A program made the position numbers and the translations under genes. Source: a virus. From it: 30,203 nt of DNA. Of the stretch, positions 1 to 8,131 are shown piece after piece. The notes under the pieces are model-generated. The model made no database searches. It worked only from the letters and a program-made list of their open reading frames with translations, and was not told the DNA's origin. Where the stretch lies: IMG/VR virus record IMGVR_UViG_3300025133_000441, positions 1 through 30,203 of that record; one strand, given 5' to 3'. Each line of letters opens with the position of its first letter. The stretch's first letter is position 1.

Positions 1-792
1 GTAAACATCCACGCCATATAACCTAAATAGATCGCTTATTTTAAACTCTTTTTCCTTGGCATCATTATCAAGGGCAATATACACCTTATCGCAGTTAGCT
101 ATAATCTTTTGAAAAATATAGCTATTTTCGCGTAGTGTAGAGCCAAGCAGTGGAATGGCGTTTCCTGCCACGATTGCATCGAAGACGCCTTCAACAATTG
201 TGATGTCTTTGTTCCAATCCAAGTATAGTTCATTAAAGATAAAATCTCTTTCTGCTGGTGGATTCTTGTATCGTTGCCACGTGCCTGGTGTATATGAGCG
301 AGCAATAAAATAGTTTAATTCTCCTTCCAGATCAAAGGATGGAATAATAATTCTTTTATCATATTCTCCATCTGGGCAATATCCTATCTTCCACCAAACC
401 AGATCGTCCCTGGTCAATCCACGACTCTTGAGATATTGGCGAACCGTAATTGATAGTGGGCTTACTTTTTTGGAAGTTAAGCTAATAAATTCTTCTGGTA
501 ACTTAACAACAATGTTTTCTTCTTCTGTTTCGTCAACTTCAGAAAAATCAACAACACCAGTTAGAGTTCTCCACTGACTTTTAGAATCTCGGTTTCCATA
601 AGAATAAACAAGGCGGCTAATGTCTTTGCCCACATAATCACAAATCCAACATTTAAAAACATTCTTATCGAAATTTAAAGAAAGTTTTCGTTTATGATGT
701 TTGCACTTTGGGCAGTGAAAAAGAAACTCATCTTTTGATTTAAAAAAGGATCCGAGGAATTCCTTAATTATTTTGAGTTTTCGGTCAGACAT
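1..792 (-). CDS. DNA primase (zinc ribbon + TOPRIM), C-terminus cut by window edge
   Basis: Only the first 264 residues are in the window; the frame is still open at base 1. Residues 27-51 form a zinc ribbon with paired cysteines C27/C30 and C48/C51 (CPKC and CWIC), as in the template-binding domain of DnaG-type primases. Further on, EGVFDA (E201) and ALDNDA (D242, D244) are the conserved acidic motifs of a TOPRIM catalytic core. The protein would make RNA primers for lagging-strand synthesis of phage DNA, usually together with a replicative helicase. The reading frame begins with ATG at 790-792, inside the end of the resolvase gene (25-base overlap), so the two are probably translationally coupled. 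No helicase domain is visible in the part shown; whether one follows, as in T7 gp4-like fusions, cannot be told. The family assignment is solid, the exact subfamily is not. Confidence 0.92.
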   Translation of the reverse strand, partial: MSDRKLKIIKEFLGSFFKSKDEFLFHCPKCKHHKRKLSLNFDKNVFKCWICDYVGKDISRLVYSYGNRDSKSQWRTLTGVVDFSEVDETEEENIVVKLPEEFISLTSKKVSPLSITVRQYLKSRGLTRDDLVWWKIGYCPDGEYDKRIIIPSFDLEGELNYFIARSYTPGTWQRYKNPPAERDFIFNELYLDWNKDITIVEGVFDAIVAGNAIPLLGSTLRENSYIFQKIIANCDKVYIALDNDAKEKEFKISDLFRLYGVDVY

Positions 793-1301
793 ACTAAGCC
801 TGCCCTGGCCATAACAAGTGCGTCTGCACGATCATAATATTGTGGTTTTGGATTTCCATGCTTTGTATATTCAACAGTATATCCGAATTGAGGCTCATTG
901 TCAATCATAAATTTAAAAACCTGTTCCTTGGCTTTCGTCCCTCGTTTAATGGTAATCCCGCACTTCTTTCTAGCTGAAATTGCTGGGATAAATTGTGGTT
1001 GAATTCCAAATTCTTCAAAACACATCCAAGAGGTAATACCATTAAACTTAATTAATGTTGAGATTGTATGAGAAGATGATTTACCCATCATAAACATATT
1101 GAGAGCTGGCTCGATGAAAATGTGATCAATTGGATAATCAATTTCTTTAAGCTTTTCCTTAATAAATAATGATTTTGAAAACATGTCTGGAAAATGGTTT
1201 TTGTTGCGCATGTCCCAACTTCCGACTTCTTGTAGCTTTCCCTCTAAATTAATGATGGCATAGCCAGTTATAGAAGTAGAAATATCAAGTCCGAGGATCA
1301 T
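768..1301 (-). CDS. RuvC-like Holliday junction resolvase
   Basis: A 177-residue protein of the RNase H-like/RuvC fold, close to the 170 or so residues usual for RuvC. It opens with the signature ILGLDISTSITGYA, giving the first catalytic aspartate D6. A second acidic site, E64, sits in HIFIEP at the end of a beta strand. The C-terminal motif DRADALVMA supplies D157 and D160. These four acidic residues match the metal-binding set of RuvC. The enzyme is expected to cut four-way or branched DNA during phage recombination and before packaging. Its start ATG (1299-1301) overlaps the TGA of the upstream gene as ATGA, and its end overlaps the primase gene, so it sits in a tightly coupled three-gene set. 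Substrate preference (true Holliday junctions versus other branched DNA) is not readable from sequence. Confidence 0.9.
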   Translation of the reverse strand: MILGLDISTSITGYAIINLEGKLQEVGSWDMRNKNHFPDMFSKSLFIKEKLKEIDYPIDHIFIEPALNMFMMGKSSSHTISTLIKFNGITSWMCFEEFGIQPQFIPAISARKKCGITIKRGTKAKEQVFKFMIDNEPQFGYTVEYTKHGNPKPQYYDRADALVMARAGLVCLTENSK

Positions 1302-1654
1302 GTATCACTTATTTTTTCAAAACCGTTGTCTCGTTGGATTCCCAAACCTTTAATGGAATTAAGTCTTGGCTTTAATTGTCTGTGATAGTATGAATTAGAA
1401 TCCGCCGCAGTAGGAAGAATAAAACGAATAATATATTCGCCCACGAAAGAAGCCTTAGACGTTGATACTTCCCTCTCGCGATATACTGTTGTTACTTCAG
1501 GAATCGCTCGAATCTCATTCATAACCTCAGTTCGATCAATTGGTTTTGATTGGTCAATAGATAAAAAAAGAACAGCCTCATAAATGTCATGAGCCTTCTT
1601 GTCTTTCTCAAGCAAAAATTTTCTCCATTTTTTAAATTCTTTTTTCATTACCAT
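1298..1654 (-). CDS. Small protein of unknown function at head of the replication/recombination group
   Basis: I do not recognise this 118-residue protein. It begins with a highly charged, Lys-rich helix (roughly residues 1-22). The rest alternates as strand (EAVLFLSID), helix (EVMNEIRAIPEV), strand (TTVYRERE), strand (YIIRFILP), helix (RQLKPRLNSIKGL), strand, which fits a beta-alpha-beta-beta-alpha-beta, ferredoxin/ACT-like fold; this is my reading by eye. It contains no cysteine or obvious catalytic signature. It is the first gene after the structural block and its stop overlaps the resolvase start (ATGA), so a role in DNA metabolism is possible by context only. The first ATG is at 1652-1654, with a second in-frame ATG two codons later (1646-1648). 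Neither has a good Shine-Dalgarno sequence, so the true start is uncertain by two codons. Confidence 0.75.
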   Translation of the reverse strand: MVMKKEFKKWRKFLLEKDKKAHDIYEAVLFLSIDQSKPIDRTEVMNEIRAIPEVTTVYREREVSTSKASFVGEYIIRFILPTAADSNSYYHRQLKPRLNSIKGLGIQRDNGFEKISDT

Positions 1655-1660
1655 AAATAG
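1653..1660. promoter_or_regulatory. Recurrent intergenic octamer ATAAATAG, copy 1
   Basis: The plus strand reads ATAAATAG here, overlapping the first start codon of the 118-residue gene. The same octamer lies in the gaps before the 380-residue and 321-residue genes. Read on the plus strand it matches the core of the T4 late promoter (TATAAATA); read on the coding strand it is CTATTTAT. Its role is unknown. Confidence 0.3.
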
Positions 1661-1666
1661 ACTTAC

Positions 1667-1695
1667 ATTATATCAAAAATCCACTTTTAATTTAA
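1667..1695 (-). promoter_or_regulatory. Candidate sigma70-type promoter at the structural/replication junction
   Basis: On the minus strand a perfect TATAAT (bases 1667-1672) lies 17 bases downstream of TTAAAT (1690-1695), which keeps three of six bases of the -35 consensus. Transcription would begin near 1660, only a few bases before the start codon at 1654, giving an almost leaderless message; starting at 1648 would leave slightly more leader. It is positioned to drive the 118-residue gene, resolvase and primase independently of the structural genes. The local DNA is AT-rich, so a chance match is possible. Confidence 0.35.
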
Positions 1696-2815
1696 ATGTA
1701 ATATTGTCATTCTCTCTTTTCCTAACAGGATTTGCCATTTTCGCAATTGCAATTAAATTCTTTGACTCATCATAAATCCCGACATAGTTTATAAAGGTTG
1801 TTTTTTGGAAAGTTGCCTGGGTGTCAGAAAAAGAACTGCTCACCACATTTACTATAGAACTTTCTCTTTCTCGAAAAGATGCGCCACCAGATATATAATT
1901 TGTAAAATTTGTTTGAGCATCGTATTTCTTATACGTTGGGTTGTTAGAGTGGTTAAGCTCTCCCTTACCAGCTGCGGCGAACATTGTCATCGTTGGGACA
2001 TAATGGGTTCCGCTGAAATTCAGAGCAAAACTTGAACCAGTCAGCCCATTTCTCATGGTTGCGAAATCAATCCATCGTGGGGCTGCTGCACCGTCGCCAG
2101 TATAATCTTCGGTGTGAGACGCAAGACCCCAACTTCCAGTAAGGATGATGAATCCTTCATTGTACATAACAATGCCACCAACAGTTCCTGCGCCAGCGCC
2201 GGACCCAGATGCAACTTGTTTGAGTTGACCGTTTCGTGTGTTATCTTTTAATTCTGCAACCTCAGTGCCCGAGACATAAAACTTTAATGAAACCGTTCCT
2301 TTCTGGATGGAAGAGCCATAGAAGATTGATGGAATGCTTATGAGCCGCAACTCTTGAGAACTTTTGTCGCCAAGGCTTGAGCTATAAGAATAATCATAAT
2401 TTAATATCTCATAAGAATTCAGAGCATTTCTTAGCGCATTTATCTTTGGTCTTGCTGCGCCTTCCGCATAACGTGTGGAAGTAATGCTCGCAGACAAAGG
2501 ATAACTTCCTGTGATTTTCTCTCCATAGGCGAAGTCACTATTGAACTTTGATGTACCTACCGTGCTAAAGGATGCTAAACTTCCATCTTTAGTGACATAA
2601 GGATATATTAAATTATCTGATTTTCGATCAACGTTTAATTCGTATAAACTAATATAACCAGAAGGAACAAGCGTAACATTGGAAGTGTGCGAACCTGTGG
2701 TGTTTCCTTTGTTGTTATAAAAGAGTTGATTATCGTAAATGATAAAATTTGACTGAGGGTGTGTCTTCAGTTGGTTGTATAAAATATCATTTGAGCCGAA
2801 CTTATAATAAGGCAT
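1673..2815 (-). CDS. Virion (tail/baseplate-associated) protein, paralogue of the upstream 367-residue protein
   Basis: A 380-residue protein rich in Ser, Gly, Thr, Tyr and Asn, as expected for a beta-rich phage surface protein. Its last 45 or so residues (VGIYDESKNLIAIAKMANP, then an Arg/Lys-rich turn and a closing beta strand ending KVDF) match the C-terminus of the preceding gene product (VGLYSADNELLAVAKLSEP, ending RLDY). A central stretch (KGTVSLKF, later GGIVMYNEGFIILTGSW) also has a counterpart there (KGSFSLTL, GLIFYQAGIAVVSS). The two genes are therefore a tandem duplication that has diverged strongly. There is no signal peptide, membrane segment or enzyme motif. Its position at the end of the tail gene block suggests a minor tail, fibre or decoration protein. 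The start ATG (2813-2815) follows a 6-base inverted repeat and has no clear ribosome binding site. Confidence 0.82.
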   Translation of the reverse strand: MPYYKFGSNDILYNQLKTHPQSNFIIYDNQLFYNNKGNTTGSHTSNVTLVPSGYISLYELNVDRKSDNLIYPYVTKDGSLASFSTVGTSKFNSDFAYGEKITGSYPLSASITSTRYAEGAARPKINALRNALNSYEILNYDYSYSSSLGDKSSQELRLISIPSIFYGSSIQKGTVSLKFYVSGTEVAELKDNTRNGQLKQVASGSGAGAGTVGGIVMYNEGFIILTGSWGLASHTEDYTGDGAAAPRWIDFATMRNGLTGSSFALNFSGTHYVPTMTMFAAAGKGELNHSNNPTYKKYDAQTNFTNYISGGASFRERESSIVNVVSSSFSDTQATFQKTTFINYVGIYDESKNLIAIAKMANPVRKRENDNITFKLKVDF

Positions 2816-2833
2816 AACTATTGATAAATAGTT
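2816..2833 (-). repeat. Short inverted repeat just before the start of the 380-residue gene
   Basis: AACTAT and ATAGTT form perfect 6-base arms around a 6-base loop, directly abutting the start codon at 2815. The stem is AU-rich and weak, with no U-run after it, so it does not look like a terminator. It includes the octamer ATAAATAG (2824-2831), so the symmetry may be a by-product of that site or a small operator-like element. Confidence 0.3.
2824..2831. promoter_or_regulatory. Recurrent intergenic octamer ATAAATAG, copy 2
   Basis: Second copy of ATAAATAG (plus strand), in the 23-base gap between the 367- and 380-residue genes and inside the inverted repeat at 2816-2833. On the plus strand it is followed by TTT, as is the copy at 4938-4945. 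Confidence 0.3.
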
Positions 2834-2838
2834 TCATG

Positions 2839-3942
2839 TTAATAATCAAGACGAACACGAACTGTCATTTCATTTGTTGGATCTTTCTTTAACGGTTCGG
2901 AAAGTTTTGCAACAGCCAAAAGTTCGTTATCTGCGGAATATAATCCAACAGTTGTAATATAGGAAACCGGAGCATCTTGAGTATTATTCTTTACAACAAT
3001 CTTACTTGAACTTAAATATGTTGGGTTCGCGCTATAGTTATAATCGTTGTGATTAATTCGACAAAAGTGAATTGTAGAATTCAACTCTGTGGTATTGTTG
3101 AAACTCATATTATAAATGCGGTGGCGAAAGTCGTCACATGAGCCGCTTATAGCAGAACCACTCATTACTTGTCTTATTGATGCTGCACCAGCTGTGTTTC
3201 CAAAGTCTACATATCCAGCGCCTGCTTTAGAACCAGAGGTTGAGTTCAATATTCCTCCGACAGTTGTTTGTTGAAAGACCGAACTTGAAACAACTGCTAT
3301 TCCAGCCTGATAAAAAATTAAACCACAACTTGGTGTCCCTGATGCACCGCTTGAACATGAAAGAATTCCATATTCGCCCGCAGGTGAGTTTACTCGAAAA
3401 TCATTTTGGGCATTTGTATCTTGAATTACAATCCTGCTATTGTTCGCGCTAGCATAGGAGCCAGTGCCCAGAGTAAGAGAGAACGAACCTTTCTTTAATT
3501 CGTCTTTCCCCAATAGGCGACCAAAATTAATAAACACTGCGTCGAGCATTTTTTCCCCGCCGCCAGTAATATTGCCATCACGATCAAATGGCAGGATGTT
3601 TCCATTTTGATCATACCCCATCAAGACTTGCGCCATTTGGTTATACATGTTTATTTTTTTGGAATTTTGGATATTGCTAGAAGAAGATAGAGCACTTTTT
3701 GCACCTGTAATTCCGGAGTATCCAACAGTCAAATCAAAGATATGATTCGCAGAAGAACTTAAATAAGGATAATCATAAATACTCTGGAACATTCCGTGGG
3801 CATAGTTTTTAATGTTGTCGCCATTTGGAAACGTACCATAAGTACCGGACACTAGTGCGCCGGTCAAAGGGATTGCTTCGTGCAATAAAGTCTTTGTTGA
3901 GGTGATGTCGTTATTTAAAAATGTTTTATATGTGGTTGCCAT
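2839..3942 (-). CDS. Virion (tail/baseplate-associated) protein, first member of the paralogous pair
   Basis: A 367-residue Ser/Gly/Asn-rich protein of predicted beta structure with no recognised enzyme motif. It begins MATTYKTFLNNDITSTKTLL. Its C-terminal module, about residues 325-367 with VGLYSADNELLAVAKLSEP, a basic/acidic turn and a final RVRLDY strand, is shared with the next gene product. The phrase describing 'x-ity of a variable, stored state' is typical of small beta domains at the end of phage tail proteins, but I cannot name a family. The start ATG (3940-3942) has a good Shine-Dalgarno sequence (AAGGGG) formed by the last bases of the preceding gene and the 10-base gap. Likely role: tail, fibre or baseplate periphery component, by position and composition. 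Confidence 0.82.
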   Translation of the reverse strand: MATTYKTFLNNDITSTKTLLHEAIPLTGALVSGTYGTFPNGDNIKNYAHGMFQSIYDYPYLSSSANHIFDLTVGYSGITGAKSALSSSSNIQNSKKINMYNQMAQVLMGYDQNGNILPFDRDGNITGGGEKMLDAVFINFGRLLGKDELKKGSFSLTLGTGSYASANNSRIVIQDTNAQNDFRVNSPAGEYGILSCSSGASGTPSCGLIFYQAGIAVVSSSVFQQTTVGGILNSTSGSKAGAGYVDFGNTAGAASIRQVMSGSAISGSCDDFRHRIYNMSFNNTTELNSTIHFCRINHNDYNYSANPTYLSSSKIVVKNNTQDAPVSYITTVGLYSADNELLAVAKLSEPLKKDPTNEMTVRVRLDY

Positions 3943-3952
3943 TTATTTCCCC

Positions 3953-4918
3953 TTATACCTTTCTAGCAAACCTTACAGGAATGCTGATTGAATATCCGGT
4001 TGTTGCGCCAGTGACTTTGATGATTGAATCAATATATCTCAAAGATTGTACTGTTGCTGCGTTTCCTTTGAGGGTATAACCCGTTGTGCCCAGCTGCTCA
4101 AATAAATATGTGCTTGTTGCTAAGTCAGTTGATGCTTGAATTTTAAATCTCAATGAAGTTCCACGCGGACCTGCGATGGTGCTTGCGTCAGAAACATCAA
4201 CAATAAATTCTGGATCTGTATTTTTCGATAAATAATAACTGGCGATATTATCGTCATCAATATAAGAAACGTTGGCGGATTTGGCTGCTACACTTTGTCC
4301 GATTGAAACAATTGATCCAAACCTATTATCCATTTCAATAATATATTGTGTCTCATTAAGATCTGCATCAATTGTGTAAGTGTTGGCAATCTCTCCCGTA
4401 TCAAGACCTTGGTCGATACGAATATATGATCCGACTCCAGTGAATGGCTCATAACCGTTCATGACACCTTTGATCGCTGGCGAGCCAGTCCCAACCCAGC
4501 CATCCTTACTATCAAGAATACCATTGTTGTTGGAATCACCAGCAGTTGCCAAATTGGTTAAAACAGTGAAACTTCCATCAAACTGTCCTGAGCCGCTTGT
4601 TTCTGATTCTGTTGGTCCAGATAGCTTCATTACCGGCAAGTATAACAAATTTGTTCGCGGAATAGAAATCAATTTAGATTTCATCGTGGAGGTATTGTTT
4701 GTGAAAGCTTCCAAAACAGGTGTTTGCAAGATTTCTAAATCGTAATATGCACTCGCGCTTGGATGGCTTTTATTATATGAACCATAATTAATTTCATCGT
4801 CGCCAAGAGCAAATTTTACGATCTTAAATGACCCGTCGCCCTTTGCTAACCTAAATCGTCCAGTATCAGTTAATACTGCATCGAGAATAATGTCTCCACT
4901 ATTATCTAAAAATGCCAT
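3953..4918 (-). CDS. Virion structural protein with the 'LT-G-LAKG-FALGDDE' N-terminal module
   Basis: A 321-residue protein. Its N-terminus (residues 8-48) contains DIILDAVLTDTGRFRLAKG, then FKIVKFALGDDEINYGSY. This pattern is related to the N-terminus of the 362-residue protein encoded at 11586-12674 (QLTQYGKRLLSKG, then YYAFFDDGILYDS), so the two proteins probably share an assembly or attachment domain. The remainder is Ser/Thr/Gly-rich and beta-predicted, with a basic C-terminus ending VRFARKV. The N-terminal module most likely docks the protein on the tail or baseplate; that is inference. A strong ribosome binding site (AGGAGA) lies 7 bases before the ATG at 4916-4918, in a 42-base gap that also holds the third ATAAATAG copy. 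Confidence 0.85.
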   Translation of the reverse strand: MAFLDNSGDIILDAVLTDTGRFRLAKGDGSFKIVKFALGDDEINYGSYNKSHPSASAYYDLEILQTPVLEAFTNNTSTMKSKLISIPRTNLLYLPVMKLSGPTESETSGSGQFDGSFTVLTNLATAGDSNNNGILDSKDGWVGTGSPAIKGVMNGYEPFTGVGSYIRIDQGLDTGEIANTYTIDADLNETQYIIEMDNRFGSIVSIGQSVAAKSANVSYIDDDNIASYYLSKNTDPEFIVDVSDASTIAGPRGTSLRFKIQASTDLATSTYLFEQLGTTGYTLKGNAATVQSLRYIDSIIKVTGATTGYSISIPVRFARKV

Positions 4919-4937
4919 AAATATCTCCTATCTTCAT

Positions 4938-4945
4938 ATAAATAG
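4938..4945. promoter_or_regulatory. Recurrent intergenic octamer ATAAATAG, copy 3
   Basis: Third copy of the octamer, in the 42-base gap before the 321-residue gene. On the plus strand it reads TATAAATAG followed by TTT, which is an exact match to the T4 late promoter core, although it points away from the genes here. On the coding strand it is CTATTTATA, about 20 bases before the start codon and just before the ribosome binding site. Confidence 0.32.
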
Positions 4946-4960
4946 TTTGTTTTTTTACTT

Positions 4961-7900
4961 CTAACATATTTTTTGTCCTTGTAAGCTTCCCTGATTGGTT
5001 GCTTCTTCGTGCTCTGTTTTGAATTCTACTTTAAAATCTATTTTCTTGCCAGTCTTTTTCGAAACCAACCGAATCTTAAATTTTTTCCCCCATACTACTT
5101 CCTCTGTCAAACCAAGCGCAGGCTTAGTTCCTGCTGGGATTGCGGAAACCTTGCCACCAGTTACAGAATCTATTAAGCCCGATTCTTGTCGATTCAATTG
5201 CAATTGCGAAGTATTCGGAGTAATATAAATGTATTTTTTCGCACACTTGGATGGTGCTTGTGGTGGTTCTTTGCGTCTGATTAATGGGTAAACTTGCGTC
5301 AATAAAACTGGCGCACCACCATTATCAGAAATCTCAACTTCATAAACTGGTGATGGATTGGAAGTGTGCCCATGCACATCCACACTCCTAAACATATAAT
5401 AATATTTAGTGTTTGGAACTATGTTGTCCACGAACCCGGCTGAAGTTGCCGCCTTTAATGGCTGTAGCGGAGTCGCAGCGTTAGTTTCAACATCTCCCAT
5501 TTTCCAGTTGGAAAAGTCTTGATATGTTGTTGGGGCGATGGTTGTCCTAAACACTTCAAACTTGCTGGCTTGGTCGTCACTCTTGTATTCAATTGGACCG
5601 CGAAACAAGTCTTGTGCCTCTCTTAATTTTATAACTTCATCATAATCGTCTCTTAAGACATTAATTGGGTCTAATCTATAGTTTCCGACGTTGCCTTGAA
5701 AAAGAAACAAGACTTGATTGTTTTTCTTCATGTAAGGAAGAATATTCACGTCTGGCCAGATTGGTGGAGAATCCATTATAACGACATCTTGATCGGTGTA
5801 TGGAACTTCAATCAATCTAACGGATGGTGCTGTAAAGACACAAATCTCTGCTTGACCTGCGTCTATAACGCCGGTTCCTTTAACATCAATTGCATCACTT
5901 GACCCTGGGACTTCAGTTGTATTTGGAACTCTGTTTAAAACATAACGATATCTTGTTCCAAAAACTGCCTGATAAGCAAAAACTTTATACCGATATTTCT
6001 TTCCATACTTGATTTGAGTATCAATATATCTGTGGACATCAACATCATTTGAGTTCGGCAAGTAAAAAGACTGAATTGGTTTAGATCCTGTTTCATCGCC
6101 AGCGTTATTTAAAGCCCACTTCTCAACCTTATAAAAAACAGTCTCAGAATAAGCCTTTTTTCCATCCAATATTTGCGCGAAGGTTCTGGTCTTTTCATCC
6201 ACTAGTTGTTGAAATTTTCCCGCTAATATGACAGTTAATAAGGTTCTTAAGAAGTTCTGGCTTCCTTGCCCTTGAGCCTCTTGGATTTCTTGACTGTATG
6301 GACCAAGATAAGTTATCTCTGACATGTCATGGTTGCCATATGTAGGATCTGTCGCCAAGTTGTCTATCCAAGTGGTAATGTCCCACTGCTTGTATGTTGA
6401 ATAAGAAATTTCATTTTCTGGTTTTTTTATAGCGACGGCTTCTACAGACATGGGGGCGAAAGTGGCTATTTCGCTTTGATTGCGGCGAGATTTAGAAAAA
6501 TCATGCCATCGAGTTTTTCGACCAGCACGAGCCACAGTGCTTAATGATTGGGCGGGCAAAAAATCTGCGCCTTGCCAGTTATTGATATCAGAAGCGCGGG
6601 TCCATCCCAAAATCATCATTGATGTTTGAGTAGTGGCGAAGTTTACCATTTGAGGCGCAAGACTTGTCACGGCAAAATCGCTAACCTCTATTTCATCCCC
6701 GATATAAAAGGGTGGTGTGATAAATTGTTCATCCAAGTCGGGCATATCACGGAACATTCTTTGTCGTCTAATAGAAAGCGCACCCATAGGGACGGAAAAC
6801 ATTACTCCAGAAGCGAAGTGGTCTTGACTACCGGGACCGGCAAACACTAAGACATGAGAGGCGTCTGATGGAACTATCCAGGCTTGTTGTTCGGCTGTAG
6901 GAAAATTTAGGGATTCGTTTGGTGCAGTCTGGATTTCTGATCCGGCAATAATAGAACTTGCAAACAGACTACTTAACCTAGAGTCTTTTAGGGCTGTCGC
7001 AAATTGTGTATTTACATCGGTGGAAAAAGAAACGTCAACTGCCATCGGGAAGTTAAACTTCTTTTCATTAAAATCTTTATACAAGTTTAAGTCAGACATG
7101 GGAACGACCAAGTTTGTAAGCTTTTTCGTGTAGGCTTGGTCGGAAGTGTTATTTCCAAATCCATGGTAGTTGTTGGCATATTTATCGAAATACTGCCCCT
7201 CACTTGAGGCTTTGCCCAAAGATTTGCCCTTATTTTGCATGTCTGCCAAGGTTGTTTGTGTAAGAGCAACGCCATTTGCGTCTGTGGCAAATAAGCTTCC
7301 GGAGATTCTTTTATTAAGCGTCACGTTTTGCTCGAACACGGTGTCAATCGAGGACGGATCGTTTTTGATTATAACATTGTCGGCACTCTGTTGAACCAAC
7401 AAGAAGGCATATAGGTTGGGCAACACTCTTTCATCAACTGCTGGTTCATCGATAATACATTCATATGACCCAACATAGAAATTATAAAAGGATTTAATCT
7501 CCTCATATGCGACTCTCACTGAACCAAATTCAACATTATCAATAGTTTTTTTCTTGTGTGGAATTTCTAATTCACACACATGATCATAAAAAACTTTTCC
7601 TCGAACGCCGACAGATGGGTTTCCGAAAACAGAGACTCCCTGTTGACCTCCGAAACTTGGCGCTCCTTGTGATACTTGTTCAGGGGAATAATATGTGTTC
7701 TGATCTGAATCGACAACCCATAGCCAAGCAGCATCACCATTTGGAGGATTATTAGAGTCTATAAGTCCATATCTTGTGTTTCTCTCTACCTTTATTAATT
7801 CTTTTTTCTCGCCTTGTGCGCAAGGTGCGTTGGGAGTTCCACATGGTTCGGTCGAGGATGTTATAAATTTCCAAATAGTGTTGGGGGCATTACCGATATT

Positions 7901-8131
7901 TCCCCACTCATCAAGTGTATAACTCCAATCACCCTGGTTAGTCCAATATCTTCCCAACTTCCATCGAATAAGGTCTAAATTCTGAGGTGCATAAGATTGA
8001 ACATTGTTTGCTCCTCGTGAAGTTTGCGAACGAAAATCGTTAATATCGGTTTGGATAGTTGGATTTATCACAGATAATTTTTTAATTTCTGGATGTATTG
8101 CCGATGAAAATTGTCTTCTAAAATCTACCAT
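4961..8131 (-). CDS. Large virion protein with fibronectin type III-like modules
   Basis: A 1056-residue protein. Two stretches look like fibronectin type III sandwiches: about residues 655-735 (FYKVEKW, later IKYGKKYRYKVFAYQAVFG) and about 850-940 (VPNTKYYYMFRSVDVHGHTS followed by NPSPVYEVEIS). The pattern 'G/N-x-x-Y-x-Y-x-V/F-x-A/S' before the G strand is characteristic of FnIII. Such modules are common in tail fibres, tail-tip and baseplate proteins, where they act as spacers or bind cell-surface sugars. The N-terminal third holds a Cys-Pro-rich loop (CGTPNAPCAQGEKKE). There is no signal peptide or membrane span. The ATG at 8129-8131 has TAGGA as ribosome binding site and lies 8 bases after the preceding stop. 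A role as fibre or baseplate-peripheral protein is likely but unproven. Confidence 0.82.
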   Translation of the reverse strand: MVDFRRQFSSAIHPEIKKLSVINPTIQTDINDFRSQTSRGANNVQSYAPQNLDLIRWKLGRYWTNQGDWSYTLDEWGNIGNAPNTIWKFITSSTEPCGTPNAPCAQGEKKELIKVERNTRYGLIDSNNPPNGDAAWLWVVDSDQNTYYSPEQVSQGAPSFGGQQGVSVFGNPSVGVRGKVFYDHVCELEIPHKKKTIDNVEFGSVRVAYEEIKSFYNFYVGSYECIIDEPAVDERVLPNLYAFLLVQQSADNVIIKNDPSSIDTVFEQNVTLNKRISGSLFATDANGVALTQTTLADMQNKGKSLGKASSEGQYFDKYANNYHGFGNNTSDQAYTKKLTNLVVPMSDLNLYKDFNEKKFNFPMAVDVSFSTDVNTQFATALKDSRLSSLFASSIIAGSEIQTAPNESLNFPTAEQQAWIVPSDASHVLVFAGPGSQDHFASGVMFSVPMGALSIRRQRMFRDMPDLDEQFITPPFYIGDEIEVSDFAVTSLAPQMVNFATTQTSMMILGWTRASDINNWQGADFLPAQSLSTVARAGRKTRWHDFSKSRRNQSEIATFAPMSVEAVAIKKPENEISYSTYKQWDITTWIDNLATDPTYGNHDMSEITYLGPYSQEIQEAQGQGSQNFLRTLLTVILAGKFQQLVDEKTRTFAQILDGKKAYSETVFYKVEKWALNNAGDETGSKPIQSFYLPNSNDVDVHRYIDTQIKYGKKYRYKVFAYQAVFGTRYRYVLNRVPNTTEVPGSSDAIDVKGTGVIDAGQAEICVFTAPSVRLIEVPYTDQDVVIMDSPPIWPDVNILPYMKKNNQVLFLFQGNVGNYRLDPINVLRDDYDEVIKLREAQDLFRGPIEYKSDDQASKFEVFRTTIAPTTYQDFSNWKMGDVETNAATPLQPLKAATSAGFVDNIVPNTKYYYMFRSVDVHGHTSNPSPVYEVEISDNGGAPVLLTQVYPLIRRKEPPQAPSKCAKKYIYITPNTSQLQLNRQESGLIDSVTGGKVSAIPAGTKPALGLTEEVVWGKKFKIRLVSKKTGKKIDFKVEFKTEHEEATNQGSLQGQKIC

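Noticed and set aside
4946-4960. T-run in the gap before the 321-residue gene as a terminator
   Set aside because: The T-run is on the plus strand, so it is an A-run in the direction of transcription, and no GC-rich hairpin precedes it.
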